From Pleurocapsales cyanobacterium LEGE 06147 (GTDB taxonomy: Bacteria; Cyanobacteriota; Cyanobacteriia; Cyanobacteriales; Xenococcaceae), in the NCBI GenBank assembly GCA_015207585.1, contig JADEWQ010000028.1:16946-55866 (forward strand): DNA of 38,921 bases. The letters are read 5' to 3'. Of this stretch, positions 1 to 7,388 are shown in pieces. The translations under genes were made by a program, and so were the position numbers. The notes below the pieces were generated by a model that made no database searches, was not told where the DNA came from, and worked only from the letters and a program-made list of their open reading frames with translations. The first letter of the stretch is position 1; every line of letters starts with the position of its first letter.

Positions 1-145
1 TTCCATTGCTATTTATTCTGTTTAATTAAGCTCTCTGTGTTATTTTAGTCGGAAAATTGTCAGTTTTTGAGTTTTCATTTCCTTTTAAGCGATTTATGAT
101 GCGATGTGGGGAGCTTCGGAAAGCATTGATTTTGACAGGAAAATT
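1..145. repeat. 145-bp direct repeat, left copy (HicB gene upstream region)
   Basis: Bases 1-145 match 1416-1560 with one difference (G at 128, A at 1543). The right copy is the start codon and upstream region of the HicB-like gene. Positions 1-6 here therefore read, on the minus strand, as the first two codons (Met-Glu) of a second HicB-like gene whose body lies left of the window. The repeat may continue beyond the window edge. The match ends abruptly at 145/1560. Confidence 0.95.
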
Positions 146-149
146 CAGC

Positions 150-360
150 CCATATTTTTTATAGGGGCGATCTCAAAGAGATCCGCTAGTCTTCGACGCA
201 CTTCGTGTACGCGGTGCGCACTAATCGCCCTGACAGCGATTTGTTACATAGCAAATATGCTGTGGCGAGCAGAAGCTTTTCACGAGCGCGAGAGGTTCGC
301 TCCTTACAGTCGCGGTGCGGCAGCACCCGCTGCGCGGGAGCGCATTAATTGGAAATCAAA
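150..360. repeat. cluster of short palindromic repeats
   Basis: This non-coding stretch holds several GC-rich palindromic modules. One unit starts with ATAGGGGCGATC near 160 and closes with AATCGCCCT near 225, with smaller hairpins inside. Another, around 312-345, contains CGGTGCGGCAGCACCCGC. The reverse complement of that module recurs inside the TPR gene near 28430. The ATATTTTTTRTAGGGGCGAT start also occurs near 1190 and, with one change, near 1678. I see no supported gene between 146 and 505. Confidence 0.6.
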
Positions 361-505
361 CAGCATCGTATCATTCTTCTTTTTAACAGGCGATCGCTTG
401 TTTGATTGGTAAATTATTTTAAAATTAATTATTACTACAATTACTACACACCTCGTCAAGCCAAGATACCATTCATAAATTTTTTTGAAATTGACTGTCA
501 GTAAT

Positions 506-739
506 ATGAATGAAAAAGAATAACTTATTAGAGAAATAAAACAAGCTCCTGATTTTTTGGTAAAAGAAGTCTTAGACTTTTTGCTATTTATTAAAAGTAG
601 AACAAAAGATCTTAAGCCGAGTAGCGATCGCAATTTAGAAGCACAATTACGAGAAATGGCTGAAGATCTAGAGGTTCAGGCGGAAATAAATTCTATTAAT
701 CAGGAATTTTTGGTGACTGAAATGGATGGTTTAACTTAA
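506..739 (+). pseudogene. DUF2281-like antitoxin with stop at codon 6
   Basis: The frame from ATG 506 reads MNEKE, then TAA at 521-523, then LIREIKQAPDFLVKEVLDF and on to the stop at 737-739. The part after the stop looks like the complete N-terminal helix of DUF2281-type small antitoxins, usually 70-80 aa. This suggests a CAA-to-TAA change in a 77-codon gene. The longest open stretch with a usable start is 60 aa from TTG 557, which loses the first helix and has no clear ribosome binding site. The stop lies 2 nt before the MazF start, so the two genes would be translated together. The C-terminus is acidic, as expected for toxin binding. The family call is from memory of the motif. Confidence 0.7.
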
Positions 740-741
740 AC

Positions 742-1089
742 ATGACCATCAAAAGAGGAGAAATTTATTTTGTTAATCTCAATCCAGTAAAGGGACGAAA
801 ACAATCAGGAAAAAGACCAGTTTTAGTTTTATCTATCGATGCTATTAATCAGCTACCTTTAGTGGTTACTGTTGTTGTGGGAACAAAAGGAGAAAATATA
901 AGTCGGGACTATCCTACAAATGTGCGAGTATCTAAAAAGGAAAGTGGACTTCCTGTGGAAACAGTTTTTCTCTGTTTTCAAATTCGTTCTTTAGATCCCG
1001 CTAGATTTACTTCTGAACCAGCAGGACGGTTAAACCAAGAAAAAATGAATAAAATTGAGGCTGCTGTTCGCTACTGTTTAGGACTTTAG
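742..1089 (+). CDS. MazF/PemK-family endoribonuclease toxin
   Basis: A 115-aa protein of typical MazF length. It opens with MTIKRGEIYFVNLNPVKG, the usual first strands (RGEIY-V-L-P-G), followed by K-RPVLVLS and later a T-VFLCFQIRSLD strand. MazF toxins cleave mRNA at short sequence motifs and are neutralised by the protein encoded just upstream. The start is ATG 742, 2 nt after the upstream stop, so translation is probably coupled. The reading frame is intact while the antitoxin frame is broken, which is the wrong way round for a working module. The toxin may be inactive, weakly expressed, or held by an unlinked antitoxin. The catalytic state cannot be judged from sequence alone. Confidence 0.88.
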   Translation: MTIKRGEIYFVNLNPVKGRKQSGKRPVLVLSIDAINQLPLVVTVVVGTKGENISRDYPTNVRVSKKESGLPVETVFLCFQIRSLDPARFTSEPAGRLNQEKMNKIEAAVRYCLGL

Positions 1090-1169
1090 GGAAATTATAC
1101 ATTTTGCTGTAAGTGAATTACATTAAAAGCGATCGCACTGTAGGTTGGGTTGAAGCATAAAACCCAAAA

Positions 1170-1421
1170 TCAACTTTGTTTTTGGTTGCACCATATTTTT
1201 TGTAGGGGCGATCGTACTAAAGGATAGTCAAAAGATTCGGCAATAGGAATTAGGGTTGTATCTGTTTGAGATTCGAGCAGTTTTTGGGCAACATCACGGG
1301 CAATTTCTAAAGTTTCAGTGATGGTTTTACCTTGAACAACAAGTCCTTGAAGGTCATCTGTTGTCGCTAAATAGTAACCTTCTGGAAGTTTCTCGATGTG
1401 CAAGTTAATAATCTTTTCCAT
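1170..1421 (-). CDS. HicB-like antitoxin, orphan, with repeat-derived C-terminus
   Basis: An 83-aa protein starting at ATG 1421. Residues 1-67 fit the short HicB-like fold: MEKIINLHIEKLPEGYYLA, then DLQGLVVQGKTITETLEIARDVA, ending with IPIAESFDYPLV. HicB-like proteins normally neutralise a HicA RNase. No hicA is visible on either side, so this is an orphan or its partner lies left of the window. Family members usually end soon after the FDYPLV strand. Here the frame runs on about 14 more residues through a dispersed repeat (TTTTTTGTAGGGGCGATCG near 1195), so the tail looks acquired from the repeat. The upstream region is duplicated at the left window edge. Confidence 0.7.
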   Translation of the reverse strand: MEKIINLHIEKLPEGYYLATTDDLQGLVVQGKTITETLEIARDVAQKLLESQTDTTLIPIAESFDYPLVRSPLQKIWCNQKQS

Positions 1422-1560
1422 TGCTATTTATTCTGTTTAATTAAGCTCTCTGTGTTATTTTAGTCGGAAAATTGTCAGTTTTTGAGTTTTCATTTCCTTT
1501 TAAGCGATTTATGATGCGATGTGGGGAGCTTCGGAAAGCATTAATTTTGACAGGAAAATT
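1416..1560. repeat. 145-bp direct repeat, right copy
   Basis: This copy matches 1-145 with one substitution. It covers the first two codons of the HicB-like gene and its upstream region, so it probably carries that gene's promoter. The two copies flank the MazF module and the HicB-like gene, giving a duplicated unit of about 1415 bp. Confidence 0.95.
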
Positions 1561-1576
1561 GGGATGAAATAGTGAT

Positions 1577-1677
1577 ATGTTGGGTTTCGCTTTCGCTTAA
1601 CTCAACCTACGGGCGATCGCACTTCAGTAGATCTCTTCGAGATCGTCAATTGGTAGTTGAAGAATGAAACCCAACAT
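1577..1677. repeat. MITE-like inverted-repeat element, about 101 bp
   Basis: ATGTTGGGTTTC at 1577-1588 is the exact inverse of GAAACCCAACAT at 1666-1677. Between these arms are a HIP1-like site and a smaller hairpin (GATCTCTTCGAGATC, 1630-1644). There is no coding capacity. A related GTTGGGTT...AACCCAA pair lies near 1144-1172. It is followed directly by ATATTTTTTGTAGGGACGAT, the dispersed repeat also seen near 150 and 1190. Confidence 0.6.
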
Positions 1678-1746
1678 CATATTTTTTGTAGGGACGATTG
1701 GTTAATCGCCCTTAGCGAGTATAAAAAGAGAAAAAGCAAAAGGTTA

Positions 1747-3216
1747 TTAAGTCCTAGGGACGACATAGACAATACGAAAACCGATAAGGTTAAGATGGTC
1801 AACACCGATAAAGTAGTCGCGAGCCGCTGAACGACAGTTGAAAAAAAAGTCCCACCAAGAACCACCGCGTAATACTTTACAATTACTATTTTTTGTTAAC
1901 CAAGTACTGCCATCTATGGGCGCACCCTCATAGCTCTCATGCCAAGTATCGGCGCACCACTCCCAAACATTACCGTGCATGTCGTGTAAACCAAAGGTAT
2001 TGGGCGTAAATTGTCCCACTGGAGTGGTTTTTTTATATTTAACATCGTAATTCGCTAACTCAGTGGTAATCGTCTCGCCAAAATGAAAGGGTGTGGTAGT
2101 TCCAGCACGACAGGCATATTCCCATTCCGCTTCGCTAGGTAATACGTATTCTCGTCCAGTCCGTTTTGATAATCTGACACAAAATTCAACTGCATCGTAC
2201 CAAGAAACACCATCTACAGGGAGATTATCACCTTTGAAGCGGGATGGATTGAAGTTGAGTTCGCGATTGATTTTAGGTAGAGACGCAACTGCTCTCCATG
2301 GTGCCTGAGTTACTTGAAACTTACCCATAAAGAAAGGTTTAATTGTAACCTTATGTTGGGGTCTTTCTCTGTCCTTACTAAATTTTTCTCCTAATGGTGC
2401 GCCCATCATAAATGATCCGCCAGGAATAGAAACCATTTCCAGGATGACACCATTACCGAGGTCTTCAGTGAAATATTGGGCTTGATTGCGGCTGCGATTG
2501 AGCTTAACTTGTGAACCCCAACCAAACAGTCCCGAACGTTCTACGGTTACTGTCACTACGTCAAATGCAAACATCTGAAGCGAGGGAGATGATTGAATAT
2601 AGGAAGTTGCGGTAGGTGGTTGTTGAGAAATCTGGTTTGAGGATTTCGGAGATGAAACAGTTTGAGTAACTGTACCCGCAACACCAGGAAAAATATCAAC
2701 ACCAAGAGTTGCTGCCCTTTCGCACCAATAACACTTACTATAGTGACGACTATAATGATGGCTATCTACCCTGCCACAGACAGTTAACTCATTAACCGCT
2801 ACTTGTAAAGCATCGTGCCAATCTTGAGCGGTAGGACGCAGATGGGGTTGCGTATGTCCCTCGTTAAAGCATTGGAGAAATAACTTTTTTACTTTTGGAT
2901 GAACGACATCGAGAGGAATAGTATTCTGACTGGGACGAATCAAACTATTTTGTCCGGCGTACCAATACCCTTTACGAATCAATTCAGTTTGTTCTGGAGA
3001 TTCCCCTGAACCAATCCATTGCCCCGAAAAAGGATGATAGCCAAACAAGAGATAATGAATCAGTACCGCCAAGCGAAAACGGTCATGGGTTTCTGTTTGA
3101 TTGGTAGTAGCAATATCTTTTCCAAGCAGTTCTACAGGGGTAAAACCTTCTGAACCAACAGTTTGATTAAGGCTTAAACAGTTAATCTGCCCAGCCGCTA
3201 TTCTTAGAATGCCCAA
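1747..3216 (-). CDS. truncated kinase C-lobe fused to FGE-sulfatase-type domain
   Basis: A 489-aa frame. Residues 20-180 resemble the C-lobe and tail of TerY-P-type protein kinases: GSEGFTPVELLGKD after the activation segment, then a DRF-LA-L--LL-GYHPFSG helix, a C-E-GH--P--RPTA--W--AL stretch and a CYWCERA zinc-ribbon-like motif. The glycine loop, catalytic lysine, HRD and DFG motifs are missing, so it cannot be an active kinase. Residues 250-489 are an FGE-sulfatase (SUMF1-like) domain with SIPGGSFMMGAP, GLHDMHGNVWEWCADTW and LRGGSWWDFFFNCRSAARD. The paired active-site cysteines of true formylglycine-generating enzymes are not evident. The frame starts at TTG 3216, one codon after an in-frame stop and inside a repeat end (3219-3247), so it is probably the 3' part of a longer gene and may be a pseudogene. 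Confidence 0.75.
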   Translation of the reverse strand: MGILRIAAGQINCLSLNQTVGSEGFTPVELLGKDIATTNQTETHDRFRLAVLIHYLLFGYHPFSGQWIGSGESPEQTELIRKGYWYAGQNSLIRPSQNTIPLDVVHPKVKKLFLQCFNEGHTQPHLRPTAQDWHDALQVAVNELTVCGRVDSHHYSRHYSKCYWCERAATLGVDIFPGVAGTVTQTVSSPKSSNQISQQPPTATSYIQSSPSLQMFAFDVVTVTVERSGLFGWGSQVKLNRSRNQAQYFTEDLGNGVILEMVSIPGGSFMMGAPLGEKFSKDRERPQHKVTIKPFFMGKFQVTQAPWRAVASLPKINRELNFNPSRFKGDNLPVDGVSWYDAVEFCVRLSKRTGREYVLPSEAEWEYACRAGTTTPFHFGETITTELANYDVKYKKTTPVGQFTPNTFGLHDMHGNVWEWCADTWHESYEGAPIDGSTWLTKNSNCKVLRGGSWWDFFFNCRSAARDYFIGVDHLNLIGFRIVYVVPRT

Positions 3217-3218
3217 TT

Positions 3219-3247
3219 AGTTTAGGAAATTTTACATTGCATTATAG
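3219..3247. repeat. solo end of MITE-like repeat
   Basis: Bases 3219-3247 closely match the left end of the inverted-repeat element at 36880-37002 (TTAGGARATTTTACATTGCR). No matching right end is present. The kinase homology at 1747-3216 stops right here, so insertion or recombination at this repeat is a likely cause of the truncation. Confidence 0.6.
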
Positions 3248-3286
3248 CCGTCATGAACTACTTACACCAGGATAATCTTGGAAATT

Positions 3287-3778
3287 TTAACCATCTAATG
3301 CCAAGCCGTTCTCTGCTGCTTGGGCTAGATCTTGAGCAACACGGGAAAAATAAGGACGAATCAACCACCACAATAGCGGGGATAACCAACCGCGTAAAGT
3401 CACCGAGTAAGAAATATAACTACCGCAAAGAGTTGATTCGATCTGATAGGTAATTCTCTGCTCGATACCAGCAATAGCGAGAATTCTAATACTAAGTAAT
3501 TTTTGGGGACAAACGTTTTCCACAAACAGCTTGATGGGAATGGGGGTTAATCGGGTTACAACTTGATATATAAGACCAGGTTTAGCCTTCAAACCTTGAG
3601 GCAAATTAGTTTTAGCAAACAGTGGATGCCAAGAGACATCAGCCAGATCGATCAGTTTTTGCCAAAGAATGTCTACTGGTGCGTTGCTGAGAGTGCGGTA
3701 TGTCTTGCATACCAAAAACTGACATGAGAGTCTGCCTCTACCAGCCAACAGCTTGAAAGAAAAACATAAAATCATCAT
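3287..3778 (-). CDS. SRPBCC-family (START/polyketide-cyclase-like) protein
   Basis: About 163 aa from ATG 3778; a TTG lies 5 codons upstream and another ATG directly follows. The start is uncertain, with a weak AAGGGG just upstream. Residues from about 25 on, CKTYRTLSNAPVDILWQKL, DLADVSWHPLFAKTNLPQGL and KPGLIYQVVTRLTPIPIKLF, have the pattern of SRPBCC helix-grip proteins, which bind hydrophobic ligands. The second half (ITYQIESTLCGSYISYSVTL) continues the sheet, and a long C-terminal helix (VAQDLAQAAE) closes the fold. Similar proteins are common in cyanobacteria with no assigned ligand. It is divergent from hemF, with 184 bp between the starts. Confidence 0.7.
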   Translation of the reverse strand: MMILCFSFKLLAGRGRLSCQFLVCKTYRTLSNAPVDILWQKLIDLADVSWHPLFAKTNLPQGLKAKPGLIYQVVTRLTPIPIKLFVENVCPQKLLSIRILAIAGIEQRITYQIESTLCGSYISYSVTLRGWLSPLLWWLIRPYFSRVAQDLAQAAENGLALDG

Positions 3779-3962
3779 ACCCCTTACTCTCAAGATGCTT
3801 AGGCAAATATTTTAGTTCAAGAATTGAATTGAGAAGGGTCGCTTTCTATTAAGATATTTTGCTAGTTTCGAGAAAATCAACTTTACACGGGATGAGTTCT
3901 CGTCTGAGGTACCCGATTCAAGGTAGTCTGAGGGAGTAACTGTTAATATTTCTTTGTTTTAG

Positions 3963-4994
3963 ATGACCGCTTTGCAAACTGACGCAACTAATCCATCTCA
4001 ATTACTTATACCTCCAACTGACTCTGCAGGAAGAGTCAGTCAATTTATGAAACAGCTACAAGATGAAATTTGCGATCGCCTAGAAGAATTAGATGGCACG
4101 CAGTTTACAGAAGATAGCTGGGAAAGAGACGAAGGGGGTGGCGGGCGATCGCGGGTGATGCGAGAGGGAACGATTTTAGAACAGGGTGGAGTTAATTTTT
4201 CTGAAGTTTGGGGTAAACAATTACCTCCTTCTATTTTAAAACAACGCCCAGAAGCCGAAGGACATGGTTTTTATGCCACGGGAACATCGATGGTACTCCA
4301 TCCTCGCAATCCTTATGTACCTACCGTTCACCTCAATTATCGTTACTTTGAAGCAGGTCCGGTATGGTGGTTCGGCGGTGGGGCAGATTTAACTCCTTAT
4401 TATCCTTTCGCTGAAGATGCAGCCCATTTTCACCGTACTCTCAAAGCTGCTTGCGACAAACATCATGCAGAATATTATCCCGTATTCAAACGCTGGTGCG
4501 ACGAATATTTTTATCTCAAGCACCGTCAAGAAACCCGAGGCGTAGGCGGTATCTTCTTTGACTATCAAGATGGACGAGGAACATTGTATCGCGGTCCTTA
4601 CAAAGACAGTGCTGCGGCTATCTACAGTCAGCAACTCAGCGAAATAGAAACCCGCAGTTGGGAAGAATTATTCCGTTTTATCCAAGATTGCGGTCGAGCC
4701 TTTTTACCAGCATACATTCCCATCGTCGAAAAAAGAAAAGATATCGAGTATGGAGACAGAGAGCGCAATTTTCAACTGTATCGTCGAGGACGTTATGTAG
4801 AATTTAATTTAGTCTACGACCGAGGTACTATTTTCGGTTTACAAACTAACGGACGTACTGAATCTATCCTGATGTCTTTGCCTCCATTAGTACGTTGGGA
4901 ATACAACTACAATCCCGAACCAGATACCCCCGAAGCAGAATTGTACGAAACCTTTTTAAAACCTCAAGATTGGGCTAATTGGCACTCGTCTTAA
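3963..4994 (+). CDS. hemF: oxygen-dependent coproporphyrinogen III oxidase
   Basis: 343 aa, the usual length for cyanobacterial HemF. It decarboxylates coproporphyrinogen III to protoporphyrinogen IX using O2, in the shared heme/chlorophyll/bilin pathway in the cytosol. Visible signatures are [12 protein letters not shown] (58-69), [20 protein letters not shown] (101-120), NYRYFEAG (125-132) and [13 protein letters not shown] (135-147). RGGI-type residues appear as [10 protein letters not shown], and the C-terminal [20 protein letters not shown] is strongly conserved in the family. Start ATG 3963 follows an AT-rich leader without a strong Shine-Dalgarno. It stands alone on the plus strand and is followed by a hairpin at 5035-5063. 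Confidence 0.97.
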   Translation: MTALQTDATNPSQLLIPPTDSAGRVSQFMKQLQDEICDRLEELDGTQFTEDSWERDEGGGGRSRVMREGTILEQGGVNFSEVWGKQLPPSILKQRPEAEGHGFYATGTSMVLHPRNPYVPTVHLNYRYFEAGPVWWFGGGADLTPYYPFAEDAAHFHRTLKAACDKHHAEYYPVFKRWCDEYFYLKHRQETRGVGGIFFDYQDGRGTLYRGPYKDSAAAIYSQQLSEIETRSWEELFRFIQDCGRAFLPAYIPIVEKRKDIEYGDRERNFQLYRRGRYVEFNLVYDRGTIFGLQTNGRTESILMSLPPLVRWEYNYNPEPDTPEAELYETFLKPQDWANWHSS

Positions 4995-4996
4995 TA

Positions 4997-5033
4997 AAAG
5001 CTCTTAGCTGTTAGCTCTTAGCTATTAGCTAGT
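4997..5033. repeat. short tandem repeat (CTCTTAGCTNTTAG)
   Basis: Near-tandem copies of CTCTTAGCTGTTAG lie just after hemF, and the motif TTAGCTTTTAGCTAG recurs near 5102-5116. This simple repeat is non-coding and lies in the hemF 3' region. Confidence 0.6.
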
Positions 5034-5034
5034 A

Positions 5035-5063
5035 TTTAAACGGGATCTTAAACCCCGTCTAAA
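5035..5063 (+). terminator. hairpin downstream of hemF
   Basis: TTTAAACGGG (5035-5044) pairs with CCCGTCTAAA (5054-5063) with one mismatch across a 9-nt loop. No U-run follows, so it may end or stabilise the hemF transcript rather than be a classical terminator. Confidence 0.4.
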
Positions 5064-5153
5064 TACCTGTACCGCTCAGACGGTGGAATCTTAGACCCAA
5101 ATTAGCTTTTAGCTAGTTAATAAAATTACTCCTGACTCCTGAATTTTGATTCC

Positions 5154-5529
5154 TTATTGAATAGTAAATAATTCCGCCGAAAAATCTTGACGTTTGGTGA
5201 AGCGATATGAGCCGAGTAATGCACCCCAGATCGCTTTACCAGTTTTCGGTCGATACCCTTGTCATAAGTTTGCAATTGTTCCGAAGTTACTGCAAATCCC
5301 AAAGTAACTTGATAAGTATTTCCCTGATAACTAAAACTACAGGGCTATCGCTTGCCGAAAAAGCTTGAAAACGATAGTTACTATTAGAAAGAGTTTCTAT
5401 TTGGATATTATGAATACAATTTGGCAGCAATTCAATTTGTTCCGGCTTGATTTGTTGTAGTAGTTTGGGATGACGACTCGCTCCGGCGAGATACTTACCT
5501 AAAGCTACCAGTTCGGAAGAGAAGACCAT
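5154..5529 (-). pseudogene. degraded CpcT/CpeT-family phycobilin lyase
   Basis: From ATG 5529 the protein reads FSSELVALGKYLAG, then jumps to SRHPKLLQQIKPEQIELLP. Intact CpcT/CpeT proteins (about 190-200 aa) have roughly 80 residues between these two blocks, so there is an internal deletion. After FSASDSP the family continues in another frame as CSFSYQGNTYQVTLGFAVTS, then YDKGID. A second shift, apparently a lost C near 5205, leads into KTGKAIWGALLGSYRFTKRQ, ending at the stop 5154-5156. Both shifts fit single-base losses. CpcT attaches phycocyanobilin to Cys-153 of beta-phycocyanin; this copy cannot do so. A functional paralogue elsewhere in the genome is expected. Sequencing error could explain a frameshift but not the deletion. 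Confidence 0.8.
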
Positions 5530-5772
5530 TGCTAAAAAAAATGACGCAGATTTTATTCAATTATTTATTGCGAAAAATCGGTCGATCGTGCCTTTTCCAT
5601 CTTCTAAAATGGTGAGTAGAATATAATCGAACAGCGATCGCCAGACGGAGATAACACTGAGCCAGATGTACTCAAAAAAATTTAGATTAACTAATTGGCA
5701 GTATCCATCTCTACAATAGACAATGGTGTAGCCGAATAAGAAAACATCCTAAATTAGTTACAGAGTTAATTT

Positions 5773-6000
5773 ATGAATAACAATCCCGCCTTATATCAAG
5801 AAGCCCGTTACGAACCTGCTGTAGTCATCCCCCTAAAGCAAGAAGCTTCTTTAATAGATTGGTTAAAAGCCAATAATCGTTTAATTGCTCGCGAATCCGA
5901 AGAACTAGACTATAGTGGAGAAGATCCAGAAATCGATGAATTAATGGGTGGAGAAGAAGATTTTGAAGAAGATGATTTTGAAGATGTAGAGGATTCGTAA
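5773..6000 (+). CDS. DUF3134-family acidic small protein
   Basis: 75 aa. The N-terminal half, NPALYQEARYEPAVVIPLKQ followed by SLIDWLKANNRLIARE, matches the cyanobacterial DUF3134 family of unknown function. The C-terminus is a strongly acidic tail (EEDFEEDDFEDVEDS). It has no signal peptide or membrane segment and is probably cytosolic. The gene lies 118 bp upstream of mraY on the same strand. No strong Shine-Dalgarno is visible before ATG 5773. Confidence 0.85.
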   Translation: MNNNPALYQEARYEPAVVIPLKQEASLIDWLKANNRLIARESEELDYSGEDPEIDELMGGEEDFEEDDFEDVEDS

Positions 6001-6118
6001 CAAATTTTTATATATACTTTTTTGCCTTTTCCTAGAGTTTTTGTATCCGTGTGGCTGGATAACTTATGAGCGATCGCTTTATCTGTAGATAATTACTAGT
6101 TATCAATTTAAATTCATC

Positions 6119-7216
6119 GTGAATGCCAAATTATTATTTCCGGCAAGGCTCACTCAACCATCAGGCACGAGCTTATTAATTTTACTTGCCTTCATTACGG
6201 TCTTTTGGGCAGGAGTCATTGATTTAAGCACTGGAGGGTTTGAGGGAAAAACGGCTCTTATGAGCATACCCTTGCTTACCTGTGCTTCTATCTGCGGTAT
6301 ATTAGGTTATGGTACAGTTCCTTTGCTACGAAGGCTTAAAACGGGACAAGTAATTCAAGAAGATGGTCCTCAAACTCATTTAAAAAAAGCCGGTACTCCA
6401 ACGATGGGAGGTATTTTTTTTATCCCCGTAGCAGTTATCGTCGCTCTGATTTGGTCGCAACCTACTCCCGAATTAATTGCTGTCTCACTAGTCACTCTTG
6501 CTTATGCAGCGATCGGCTGGATTGATGACTGGCAAGTATTGCGGCAGCAGTCAAATAAGGGAATATCCCCAAGGATGAAACTAACTCTACAAATTACCGT
6601 AGCAGTTTTGTTTTGTTTTTGGATGATTTGGCACGAACCAGCTAGTATTACTAATATTGCCCTACCGGGAGGCATAAATCTATCTTTAGGCTTACTATTT
6701 TGGCCCTTAGCCGGATTTGTCCTTACGGCCGAAAATAACGCTACTAATTTGACTGATGGTGTAGATGGATTAGCAGCCGGTACGGGTGCGATCGCCTTTG
6801 TTGGATTAGGGGCAATTGCTGCTTCAACTTCTCCAGAATTAATGATTTTTTGTGCTTGCCTGAGTGGAGGATGTCTTGGTTTTACCCTTCACAATCGCAA
6901 CCCTGCTACCGTTTTTATGGGCGATACAGGTTCTCTTGCTGTAGGCGGTGCTTTAGCAGCAGTAGGACTTCTCAGCGGTAATCTCTGGGCTTTATTTATC
7001 GTCAGTGGAATTTTCTTTGTCGAATCTCTTTCTGTTATCGCTCAGGTTAGCTACTACAAAGCAACCAAAGGTCGCGATGGTAAAGGAAAACGTTTATTTA
7101 AAATGGCACCACTCCACCATCACCTCGAACTAAGTGGCTGGTCGGAAACTCAAATTGTCGGTGCTTTTTACCTGATCAACACTTTACTAGCGGTTATTGC
7201 TTATTTATTTCGCTAA
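6119..7216 (+). CDS. mraY: phospho-N-acetylmuramoyl-pentapeptide transferase
   Basis: 365 aa, start GTG 6119. MraY transfers phospho-MurNAc-pentapeptide from UDP to undecaprenyl phosphate, making lipid I for peptidoglycan at the inner face of the cytoplasmic membrane. Conserved sites seen are KAGTPTMGGI (90-99), the DDW pair at 136-138, NATNLTDGVDGLAAG (207-221) with its catalytic aspartates, FMGDTGSLA (266-274) and the HHHLELSGWSE loop (333-343). About ten hydrophobic segments are visible. The gene stands apart from any mur/fts cluster, which is common in cyanobacteria. An ATG overlaps the GTG in another frame and is not the start. Confidence 0.96.
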   Translation: MNAKLLFPARLTQPSGTSLLILLAFITVFWAGVIDLSTGGFEGKTALMSIPLLTCASICGILGYGTVPLLRRLKTGQVIQEDGPQTHLKKAGTPTMGGIFFIPVAVIVALIWSQPTPELIAVSLVTLAYAAIGWIDDWQVLRQQSNKGISPRMKLTLQITVAVLFCFWMIWHEPASITNIALPGGINLSLGLLFWPLAGFVLTAENNATNLTDGVDGLAAGTGAIAFVGLGAIAASTSPELMIFCACLSGGCLGFTLHNRNPATVFMGDTGSLAVGGALAAVGLLSGNLWALFIVSGIFFVESLSVIAQVSYYKATKGRDGKGKRLFKMAPLHHHLELSGWSETQIVGAFYLINTLLAVIAYLFR

Positions 7217-7388
7217 ATTGACCCATTCCAAACAGGCAAGGGGTGGTGTGCAGAAGCAAGTGCGAACTGTTTTCTTAATTCATTTCTAAAAAGAAATAGG
7301 CTATAGCTGATAACTCGATCCCCGTTTATCTTAAAATCATTACTAATTAGATTTATTTATAAGCTTATATCCCTGCCAAGGAGGAATG

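Noticed and set aside
304-633. 109-aa minus-strand ORF
   Set aside because: It overlaps the antitoxin gene and repeat DNA, and its N- and C-terminal parts are low-complexity translation of repeats; no family resemblance.
4997-5033. TTAGCT repeats considered as a CRISPR array
   Set aside because: Units are about 14 bp, directly adjacent and without unique spacers; no cas genes are present. No CRISPR array was seen anywhere in the window.
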